Of a stretch of 10,962 nt of DNA, positions 1-7,193 are shown piece after piece. The DNA is from an uncultured Oscillospiraceae bacterium. Lineage in GTDB: Bacteria > Bacillota > Clostridia > Oscillospirales > Oscillospiraceae. Under the pieces are notes generated by a model. The model saw only the letters and a list, made by a program, of their open reading frames with translations. It searched no databases and had not been told where the DNA came from. Location: positions 1-10,962 of the forward strand of contig CAJUQS010000085.1 of the NCBI GenBank assembly GCA_910588365.1, given 5' to 3'. The translations under genes were made by a program, and so were the position numbers. Each line of letters opens with the position of its first letter. The stretch's first letter is position 1.

Positions 1-3000
1 CCGACGGGTGCTACAGCCTCATCCCCGGCCCGCTGACCTGCGTCAGTACGGAGGAGGGGCATATCCACGGTGAGAGCTGCTACGCCCCGCCTGAGCGGCA
101 GCTGGTCTGCGGCCAGGAGGAGGCCCCGGCCTACACCCATACCCACACGCCCGCGTGCTACCAGCGCCAGCTGGTCTGCACCCTGACGGAGGGCCAGCCG
201 GATACCGCCGGCGATCAGAACCTCTACGGCTCCGCAGATCTGACGGATGGCAATGCACCCCTGTCGGAGATGCTTCCCCAGTTCATGCCCGCGGCCCATG
301 TGCATACCGACGCCTGCTACGAGACCGTCCGCGAGCTGACCTGCACGAGCCCGGCGGTGCCCCACGAGCACGACGCCACGTGCTATAACGAGCTGGGCGG
401 GCTCGTCTGCGGCCGCCAGGTGCTGCGCAGCCACGTCCACAACGAGAGCTGCTTCACCCAGGTGGACCTCCCCCCCGCCGGCCAGCCGGAGGACACGGAG
501 AAGACGCCCGCCTGCGGCAAGCCCGAGCACACGCACGACGAGACCTGCTACGAGCCCAAGCCCGCCGGCCCCAGCCAGGAGCAGCAGAATTGGGACGCCA
601 TCTTCTGGAGCAACACGGTGATGGATGCCAGCGACGCGGTGCTGGAATCCAGCGTACAGGGCGTTTGGAAGGACAGCAATGCTATGGACCAGGAGCTGCT
701 GGCCGCCCTGCACAACGCGGCGCCGGCCGATCTGACCCGGTTTTTGGACCTGGCCACCATCCAGGTGGACGGCAGTCCCTACAGCGTGGACAGCCACGGC
801 CCCATGGACGCGGAGAGCCCCTTCGCCGTGGCGCTGTCCTGGACGCTGGACGAGGCCCGGCTGAACAGCGCCGGGACCATGACCTATCACTACCGGTTCC
901 CTGAGCAGATCCGGGTGGAGAACATCGAGCGGCGGGCCCTCAGCGACGCTGCGGTGGAGGGGGCGGTGGCCTACTCCGTCCAGGATAACCTGCTGAGCGT
1001 TACTTACCGTATTCCCGCAGAGAGCGCGAGCGTGCGCCTGGTCCTGCGGGCGAGCTGGGCCCCCGAGCTGGGGGAGAACACCCGCATTCAGTGGAGCAAC
1101 GGCGCGTTCACCGACGTGACCTTCGCCAAGCCGGAGCTGGCCGTGACCAAGACCATGGGCGAGAACGGCCTGCGGGTGGAGGAGAGCGGCGAGGTCTGGG
1201 CGGACTACACCGTCACCGTGTCCAACACCGGCGCGGTGGCCGCCAAGGAGATCACCCTGACCGACACCATGGAATCCACTTACTTCCACTTTGCCCGGGG
1301 CGGCTTTGAGGGCGGCATGGACTACAGCGCCGCCGTCCAGACCGGAGCTGCCGTTCCCGGCGGGGACGCAGCCGCGCAGAACGGGGCGGCTGTCACCGGC
1401 GCGGAGGAGTTTTTGACCTTTGAGAACTACGACGGCGGCAATACCCTCACCTTCCCGGCCTTCGATCTGGCCGCGGGGGAGAGCCGGGTGTTCCGCTACA
1501 AGGCCCGCATGAGCGCGGAGGACCGCGCCGGCGTGGACAAGGCCATTCAGGACGGCTCCGCCGCCGGAGAAACCGTGCGCAACACGGCCAGGGCCGTCTG
1601 TGCCGGCTGCGGCGAGGAGGCGGAGCTCACCGCCAGCTCCCAGGGCACCTATAACGGCCTGGAGAGCAAGCACATTGAGGACTACTCCCAGACCTACAGC
1701 GGCGAGACCTTCGACGTGACCTTCACTGTCAACGGCGACGCCCAGCTCCCGGCGGGCATGACCGCGGAGAAGCTGGACGCCATCAGCGGCGAGGGGCTGA
1801 CCCTGAGCGTGAAGGAGCTGGACGAGAGCGACGAGGCGTACCAGGCCTTCGCCCAGGCGGTGGAGCCGGAAGCGGAGGGGGAGGCCAGGGAGATGGACAG
1901 CCAGCTCATCGACCTGTCCGTGCTGGGCCTGGAGCTGCACTACAACGGCGTGGCGCTGGATCTGGCCGACTGCGAGGTGGAGGCCGCCGTCACCCCCAAC
2001 GAGGCGCTGAAAAACTACCGCGAGCCCCTGTCCAAAGCCTACGCGATAAAGGATGAGGACGCGGAGAGTACGGAGGAAGACGAGGAGCAGTTCCTGGGCG
2101 ACAAGGGTTTCGGCCTTGAGCTGAGAGCGTTCACCCTGGAGGAGAAGACCACTACCGACGTCATTGTGGGCGAGATCACCACCACCGAGCCGGTGGAGGA
2201 GGGGGCTGTATGTCTGGATGTCCACCTGGACGAGGACGCCGAGGAGCAGCAGCCTGCGGAAATCGAGCCGGTTACCTTTGCGGTAGAGAATGGCGTTGCG
2301 GCGTTCAGTACCAAACAGGTCGAGTATCCGGAGTTCAACGTGGTCTTCTATGCCAATCTGGAGCGGTTGGAATTTGGGCGGTCGGATGGCAATTTGACCA
2401 TTATTGACACCAGGAAGAATGGCGATGGAACGGACGGAATTTTGCCGTCTGGAGCGAGTCCTAATAATACCAAGCTCACTGTCGATTCTACCGGAAAGAT
2501 CCTGACCAAACTAGAAGAAACTCAGATTTTTGAGGCCATTCCGCTGCCGGTCAGCCCCTATCAGTCCTTGACGCTGGATCGGTTCAATGTTCTGGAGCAG
2601 TTTAAAGAGGAGCAAAAGACTTATGCGCTGACTGCGGCCTATATTCTTGACGCGGACGGAAATCCGAAAGAAACATTCGAGAATATAACTGCTGACGGCG
2701 CTAAGAAGATTGAGCTTAAAGATAAGTTGTCGGAAGGCGACACTGTCAAGATGGTCTTCAACACGGTGGAAGGGTCGCACCCAAACGCCGCTGTGTTCTA
2801 TGACTATGACATTACGGACGGCAAAATCTATACAACACGGGATGAGACTACTAATGTGATCTCGAATCCCCAAAACACGAGTACGCAAAGTGATACCACC
2901 ACGTATTATGTTGACACAAGGGAGAAGGGTATCAATAGTAGTGGTAACTACAGTGGAACAGGCGCGAGATATGGGTTTGGAAACAGTAACACTGATACCA

Positions 3001-4454
3001 CAATTGGGGGGATGGCGGCAGGTCAGATAACGTGGAATGACAACCGCCTAAACATGGCGAATACAAAGGGTTTTGGCAATTGTACATTCGGGATTGCCGC
3101 ACCATCTCTTGTGAACGGAACTCTTGCTTTTGCTGACGGCATTGATGGTCCGAAGATCTTTAACCAACCGAGTTCGGTGAAAGTAGAAGGTAAAACTACC
3201 TATCCCACTGAGTATTCTTTGGATTTCCTTCGGGAGGGTGATACCTACACTTTACGTTCAGTGGATGGTACAACGACCAAGAATTTGAATCTGCTTTACG
3301 AGAATCGGGGTAACTGGAACGGCAGTAAATGGCTATATACAAATGAATTTTGGCCAATGGATGCAGCGAGAACCTATGGTGCAGATGGTCACGATTTGAA
3401 ATTTGGTTCCGCTGATAATGCAGGTAATCGAGTATCTTGGGCAGGGCAAAATCTACCGACCAGCGATTTCCCAGCACAGAAAAAGACTACTGGTGCCGGT
3501 TGGGTATCATGCGGCGATAAAGACCACAACTCCTTCTTTGGAATGCAGTTCTCCATCAAGTTTAAGATCCCGAAGGGATACATTGGCCCGCTGGACTACT
3601 GCTTCTTCGGCGACGACGACCTGTGGCTCTACCTGGAGTATCCGGATGGCGCCTCTAAACTCATTTGCGACATCGGCGGCGTCCACAGTTCCGTTGGCGA
3701 GTACGTTGACCTGTGGGATTACATCTCAAAGGAATCTCCGGCTGCGGGGGAATACAAGCTGCACCTGTTCTACACTGAGCGCGGCGCGTCCGGCTCTACC
3801 TGCTGGATGCAGTACACGCTGCCCGGCGTACAGTCTGTTCCTGTCGATGTTCCGCCCGAGCCTGATCTGAGCAATCTGCGCATTGAGAAAAAGGTCAATG
3901 GCGTGGCGGACGGCAATATGTTCTTCAATTTCAAGCTGAAGGTTAATAAGGTCAGTACCAACGTTGGGGATACGCATGTCAACGCTGCCTGCCTGTATCT
4001 GGACGAGAGCGGTCTGCCGGTTAAAAACCCGGTGGACAGCGCAGGCAATCCACGCCCGACGGACATCAGCGCAAACAAAGACTTTACATTCCAATTGAAG
4101 AAGGGCGAGTCCCTGCTGATCTCCAACCTGCCGAATAATACAACTTATGAAATCTGGGAGATTGGAGACGGAACAGAACGCAACGACTATGAGACGACGG
4201 TGGAGAAAACGGTAAACGGGACAACTGAGGCGTATCCCGGTTATGACGCTGAGGATAAGCGTGTTACCGGCCAAACCGAGAAGGACACCTCCATCCTGGT
4301 CACCTACACGAACACGTTCCACTACGCGCTCCCGGAGACGGGCGGACCCGGCACGGCCGGACAACTATGGTATACCTGCGCCGCGCTGCCAATGATGGCT
4401 GCGGCTGTTGTGGTGTATAAGAGGTCGAGAAGGAAAGGGGGGACTAGATTCTGA
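1..4454 (+). CDS. Giant LPETGG-anchored surface adhesin, likely pilus tip (5' partial)
   Basis: The frame is open from base 3 with no stop, so the true start and signal peptide lie before the window; the first in-window ATG (270) is inside the repeat region. Visible length is 1483 residues, numbered from base 3. In order: six H-x-H-x3-C-[YF] repeats (about 1-185); a beta-rich region (190-375); a DUF11-like region opening with PELAVTKT (377 to about 545); a further beta-rich region of a kind common in gut Firmicute surface proteins (about 555-780); a fibro-slime/PA14-like domain with FFGDDDLW (1201-1208) and DIGGVH (1223-1228); a Cna-B-like domain (about 1290-1438) ending YTNTF; LPETGG (1443-1448), a membrane span and a KRSRRK tail. 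Being the first and largest LPxTG protein upstream of the major pilin suggests a tip adhesin. The ligand is unknown. Bases from about 2340 to 3540 are much poorer in GC than both sides. Surface location is secure; the tip role is inferred. Confidence 0.88.
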   Translation, partial: DGCYSLIPGPLTCVSTEEGHIHGESCYAPPERQLVCGQEEAPAYTHTHTPACYQRQLVCTLTEGQPDTAGDQNLYGSADLTDGNAPLSEMLPQFMPAAHVHTDACYETVRELTCTSPAVPHEHDATCYNELGGLVCGRQVLRSHVHNESCFTQVDLPPAGQPEDTEKTPACGKPEHTHDETCYEPKPAGPSQEQQNWDAIFWSNTVMDASDAVLESSVQGVWKDSNAMDQELLAALHNAAPADLTRFLDLATIQVDGSPYSVDSHGPMDAESPFAVALSWTLDEARLNSAGTMTYHYRFPEQIRVENIERRALSDAAVEGAVAYSVQDNLLSVTYRIPAESASVRLVLRASWAPELGENTRIQWSNGAFTDVTFAKPELAVTKTMGENGLRVEESGEVWADYTVTVSNTGAVAAKEITLTDTMESTYFHFARGGFEGGMDYSAAVQTGAAVPGGDAAAQNGAAVTGAEEFLTFENYDGGNTLTFPAFDLAAGESRVFRYKARMSAEDRAGVDKAIQDGSAAGETVRNTARAVCAGCGEEAELTASSQGTYNGLESKHIEDYSQTYSGETFDVTFTVNGDAQLPAGMTAEKLDAISGEGLTLSVKELDESDEAYQAFAQAVEPEAEGEAREMDSQLIDLSVLGLELHYNGVALDLADCEVEAAVTPNEALKNYREPLSKAYAIKDEDAESTEEDEEQFLGDKGFGLELRAFTLEEKTTTDVIVGEITTTEPVEEGAVCLDVHLDEDAEEQQPAEIEPVTFAVENGVAAFSTKQVEYPEFNVVFYANLERLEFGRSDGNLTIIDTRKNGDGTDGILPSGASPNNTKLTVDSTGKILTKLEETQIFEAIPLPVSPYQSLTLDRFNVLEQFKEEQKTYALTAAYILDADGNPKETFENITADGAKKIELKDKLSEGDTVKMVFNTVEGSHPNAAVFYDYDITDGKIYTTRDETTNVISNPQNTSTQSDTTTYYVDTREKGINSSGNYSGTGARYGFGNSNTDTTIGGMAAGQITWNDNRLNMANTKGFGNCTFGIAAPSLVNGTLAFADGIDGPKIFNQPSSVKVEGKTTYPTEYSLDFLREGDTYTLRSVDGTTTKNLNLLYENRGNWNGSKWLYTNEFWPMDAARTYGADGHDLKFGSADNAGNRVSWAGQNLPTSDFPAQKKTTGAGWVSCGDKDHNSFFGMQFSIKFKIPKGYIGPLDYCFFGDDDLWLYLEYPDGASKLICDIGGVHSSVGEYVDLWDYISKESPAAGEYKLHLFYTERGASGSTCWMQYTLPGVQSVPVDVPPEPDLSNLRIEKKVNGVADGNMFFNFKLKVNKVSTNVGDTHVNAACLYLDESGLPVKNPVDSAGNPRPTDISANKDFTFQLKKGESLLISNLPNNTTYEIWEIGDGTERNDYETTVEKTVNGTTEAYPGYDAEDKRVTGQTEKDTSILVTYTNTFHYALPETGGPGTAGQLWYTCAALPMMAAAVVVYKRSRRKGGTRF
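60..551 (+). repeat. Protein-level HxHxxxC(Y/F) repeat region of the tip adhesin
   Basis: Six copies of H-x-H-x3-C-[YF] start at residues 20, 46, 99, 121, 144 and 176 of the visible frame. The cysteines are C26, C52, C105, C127, C150 and C182. In the first four copies a second cysteine follows 7-10 residues later (C36, C59, C114, C136); the fifth has C171 much further on. A partial earlier unit (C3-Y4, then C13) opens the window, so the array continues upstream. The fixed spacing of two His and one Cys suggests metal binding or disulphide pairing. No function is established by the sequence. Confidence 0.75.
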
Positions 4455-4468
4455 AAATGGTCTGCCCC

Positions 4469-4486
4469 GGCGATCGACCCATCGCC
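4469..4486 (+). other. Small hairpin between adhesin and major pilin genes
   Basis: GGCGAT (4469-4474) pairs with ATCGCC (4481-4486) around a six-base loop. No T-run follows, so it is not a convincing terminator. The 91-base gap also holds no clear -35/-10 pair. It may be a processing or mRNA-stability element, or chance. Confidence 0.25.
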
Positions 4487-4531
4487 AGAGGTATACAAAA
4501 CCACAATCCAAAATTTTTGAGATAAGGGTTG

Positions 4532-4539
4532 AAAGGAGA
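4532..4539 (+). promoter_or_regulatory. Ribosome binding site fixing the major pilin start
   Basis: AAAGGAGA lies six bases before ATG 4546. It selects this ATG over the in-frame ATG at 4408, which lies inside the upstream gene and would put an arginine-rich stretch before the signal peptide. Confidence 0.8.
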
Positions 4540-4545
4540 CAAACA

Positions 4546-6267
4546 ATGAATCGCATGAAAAAATTTGCCAGTATCATGCTGGCACTGGTCATGGCCTTCG
4601 CGCTCATGGCCCCCGCATTCGCAAGCACGGGCGGGGAGACAACTGGCCGCCCCCAGGCCCCGACCGCGACCACTGGTTCCATCACCATCAACAACGCCAG
4701 CAAGGGGCACACCTATAGTGCTTACCAGATCTTTGATGGTGACCTCAGCTATGACTCTGAGACAGACGGCGACTTGACGAACCCCACCCTGTCCAATGTT
4801 GAATGGGGTACTGGCGTGAACAAGACTGCTGTTACCGCCGCTTTGGCTAATACCGAATTTGCGGACATGACTGCTGCTGATATTGCCGCATATTTGAGCG
4901 ATACAGAAACTGGCGGGGAAGCGACAGCCCGTAGGTTTGCCCAGGCAATCAGCGGCGTGCTGGCAGAAACTGCGCAGGGTACTGCGACTATCCGGGGAGA
5001 GGAAACGAGCTGCACAATCAGCGGTTTAGACTTTGGTTACTATCTGATTAAGGACACCGCTACTATTGCAGGCGATGACAACAAGGCTGACGCTGTTTCC
5101 CTGTTCATGCTCCAGGTGGTTGGCCCCACCACGGTTGAGTCCAAGGTCGGCACCCCCAGCTCCGACAAGAAGATCGTTACCGGTGAGAACTCCGAAGGCC
5201 GTGAGGTTGTCGGCGACTACAACATCGGCGACACCGTAAAGTTTGAGCTGACAGCCACCCTGGGTGACAACTACGATAAGTACACCACCTATAAGCTGGT
5301 GTTCCACGATACCATGAGCAAGGGCTTGACCTTGAAGGCGAACACTATTGTTGTCAAGATGGGTAACATTACGTTTACCCAGGTTACAGGTGATGAAAAG
5401 AATGGGTATACCGTGACAACTAGCACTGATGCAGAGGGTAATGCCACTCTGGACATCGCATTTGCTGATTTGAAGACAGCTGCTTCCGATGCTACGACAG
5501 GTTCTGTGATTACTGTTACCTATGAGGCAACTCTGAATTCTGATGCCGTAATCGGCAACCCTGGCAACCCCAACGAGATGTATCTGGAGTTCTCCAACAA
5601 CCCCAATGATGATGGCGAAGGCAGCACCGACAATACTCCCCCGAAAGAAGTCCTGGTCTTCACCTACACTTTGGACAACACCAAGGTTGACGGTACAGAC
5701 GAAACTGTTAAGCTGCCGGATGCCGAGTTCAAACTCAAGGCTGTTGACGGTGAGCATGCGGGCCAGTGGGTTCAGATTGACGAAAGTAGCAAGAAGGTCA
5801 CTGGTTGGACTGATAGCGAAAATGATGCTTCCGTTCTGAAGTCTGGTTCCGATGGTAAGTTCACGGTCATTGGACTGGATGCTGGTAACTATGAACTTTG
5901 GGAGACCAAGGCCCCCGTGGGTTACAACAAGCCCGAGAAGCCTTTCAAGATTGAAATCAAGGCGAGTTTTGATGAGAGCTACGATGGAAGCGCCAAGGAT
6001 GAGACTGTTTTGGAGAGCCTGGGCATCCGTGTTGATGAAGCTGTAAAGGCTGATACTGAGAATCCTGAACAGAATGTTCCCGATTACAAGCCTGGCGATG
6101 TCGCCTCTGGTGTCGTTGGTGCCTCCATCGAGAACAACAAGGGTGCTATTCTCCCCGAGACCGGCGGCATCGGTACCAAGATCTTCTACGCTGTGGGCGG
6201 TCTGCTGACCGTGGGCGCTGTGGTTCTGCTGGTCACCAAGAAGCGCATGAACGCTGACGACAAGTAA
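4546..6267 (+). CDS. Major pilin (fimbrial shaft subunit), LPETGG-anchored
   Basis: 573 residues from an ATG with a strong Shine-Dalgarno. A signal peptide (MNRMKK, then a hydrophobic core) probably ends at AFA26. An N-terminal pilin domain (about 45-195) contains a GYYLIKD strand. A middle isopeptide-type pilin domain follows (about 205-385). A C-terminal Cna-B/SpaA-type domain carries the E-box YELWETKAPVGY (449-460, key glutamate E453). LPETGG is at 536-541, followed by a membrane helix and a basic tail. This is the standard layout of a sortase-polymerised backbone pilin. The polymerising lysine is not in a canonical VYPK motif; K200, in VESKVGTPSSDKK between the first two domains, is the best candidate. 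The neighbouring class C sortase (85 bases downstream) would link LPETGG of one subunit to that lysine of the next. Stretches such as 5340-5640 are poorer in GC than the sortase genes, as in variable surface genes. Confidence 0.93.
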   Translation: MNRMKKFASIMLALVMAFALMAPAFASTGGETTGRPQAPTATTGSITINNASKGHTYSAYQIFDGDLSYDSETDGDLTNPTLSNVEWGTGVNKTAVTAALANTEFADMTAADIAAYLSDTETGGEATARRFAQAISGVLAETAQGTATIRGEETSCTISGLDFGYYLIKDTATIAGDDNKADAVSLFMLQVVGPTTVESKVGTPSSDKKIVTGENSEGREVVGDYNIGDTVKFELTATLGDNYDKYTTYKLVFHDTMSKGLTLKANTIVVKMGNITFTQVTGDEKNGYTVTTSTDAEGNATLDIAFADLKTAASDATTGSVITVTYEATLNSDAVIGNPGNPNEMYLEFSNNPNDDGEGSTDNTPPKEVLVFTYTLDNTKVDGTDETVKLPDAEFKLKAVDGEHAGQWVQIDESSKKVTGWTDSENDASVLKSGSDGKFTVIGLDAGNYELWETKAPVGYNKPEKPFKIEIKASFDESYDGSAKDETVLESLGIRVDEAVKADTENPEQNVPDYKPGDVASGVVGASIENNKGAILPETGGIGTKIFYAVGGLLTVGAVVLLVTKKRMNADDK

Positions 6268-6302
6268 GAGAACTGAAAAAACGAGCAAGCAACGTACATT
6301 TC

Positions 6303-6332
6303 AGGCTCCGGGGGCCTCGGGCCCCCGGGCCT
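6303..6332 (+). terminator. Strong hairpin between pilin and sortase genes, probable attenuator or 3'-end stabiliser
   Basis: CCGGGGGCC (6308-6316) and GGCCCCCGG (6320-6328) form a perfect 9-bp GC stem with a TCG loop. Four more pairs (AGGC 6303-6306 with GCCT 6329-6332) extend it past one bulged T. Only CTTGG follows rather than a T-run, so full termination is unlikely. A partial terminator or RNA-stabilising hairpin after a highly expressed pilin gene would lower expression of the downstream sortases. Confidence 0.6.
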
Positions 6333-6352
6333 CTTGGTAATGTGGGACGCCT

Positions 6353-7177
6353 ATGAAGAAACATCTCTCCACCATCCTCCTGGTCGCCGTGCTGGTGGTT
6401 GGCGTGGGCCTGATGGCCTATCCCTCGGTGAGCGACTGGTGGAACTCCTTCCACCAGACCAGGGCCATTGCCAGCTATTCCGACGCCGTGGCCGTCATGG
6501 ACAACACCGACTATGAAAAGCTCTGGAACGACGCGGGCGTCTACAACCAGACCCTGGCGGAAAAAGCAAATCCCTTTTTTATCACCGAGGAGGACCAGCG
6601 TCTCTACGAGGAGTGTCTGAACATCTCCGGCACCGGCGTCATGGGCTATATCGACATCCCCGAGATCAAGTGTACCCTGCCCATCTACCACGGCACCAGC
6701 GACGCGGTGCTCCAGGTGGCGGTGGGCCACGTGGAGGGCTCGTCCCTACCCGTGGGCGGCGAGGGGAGCCACTGCGTCCTCTCCGGCCACCGGGGACTGC
6801 CCAGCGCCCGTCTGTTCACGGATCTGGACCAGCTGGTGGCGGGGGATCTGTTCAAGCTGCAAATTCTGGATGAGACCCTCACCTATGAGGTGGACCAGAT
6901 CCACATCGTCCTGCCCAACGAGCTGGACAATCTGGGCATCGAGGAGGGGAAGGACTACTGCACCCTGGTCACCTGCACGCCCTACGGCGTCAACTCCCAT
7001 CGGCTTCTGGTCCGGGGACACCGGGTGGCCAACGAGTTCAGCCTCTCCACCGCCCACGTCGCTGCCGACGCGATCCGTATTGACCCCATCCTTGTCGCTC
7101 CCGCCGCCTCGATGCCCATGCTGCTGCTGCTGTTTGTGTGGCTGATGGCGGACGGCGGCAGGAAAAAGAAGAAGTAG
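6353..7177 (+). CDS. srtC: Class C (pilin-polymerising) sortase
   Basis: 274 residues, a normal length for class C. The N-terminal membrane segment is at about 7-23. The catalytic domain has VLSGHRG (H146), TLVTCTPYG (C208) and SHRLLVRGHR (R217 as the likely catalytic arginine). A second hydrophobic helix (about 247-265) and a RKKKK tail at the C-terminus are typical of class C enzymes. The lid region has ANPFF (N73-P74-F75) where class C sortases usually have Asp-Pro-aromatic, so the lid aspartate is replaced by asparagine. The enzyme would act on the outer membrane face, cutting LPETGG between Thr and Gly and joining subunits by isopeptide bonds. It sits between the major pilin and base-subunit genes, as in many pilus islands. 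The ribosome site (GGGA, 6344-6347) is weak, in line with lower expression than the pilin. Confidence 0.93.
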   Translation: MKKHLSTILLVAVLVVGVGLMAYPSVSDWWNSFHQTRAIASYSDAVAVMDNTDYEKLWNDAGVYNQTLAEKANPFFITEEDQRLYEECLNISGTGVMGYIDIPEIKCTLPIYHGTSDAVLQVAVGHVEGSSLPVGGEGSHCVLSGHRGLPSARLFTDLDQLVAGDLFKLQILDETLTYEVDQIHIVLPNELDNLGIEEGKDYCTLVTCTPYGVNSHRLLVRGHRVANEFSLSTAHVAADAIRIDPILVAPAASMPMLLLLFVWLMADGGRKKKK

Positions 7178-7193
7178 AAAGGCAGGCATCCTT

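Noticed and set aside
270..272. ATG at 270 as the start of the adhesin
   Set aside because: The frame is open to base 3 and the HxHxxxC repeats run through this ATG. It has no signal peptide and no good ribosome site.
5026..6288. Long minus-strand open frame of 420 codons opposite the major pilin
   Set aside because: It is antisense to a gene with clear signal peptide, E-box and LPETGG, and its translation shows no recognisable domain. Skewed codon use often leaves such frames open.
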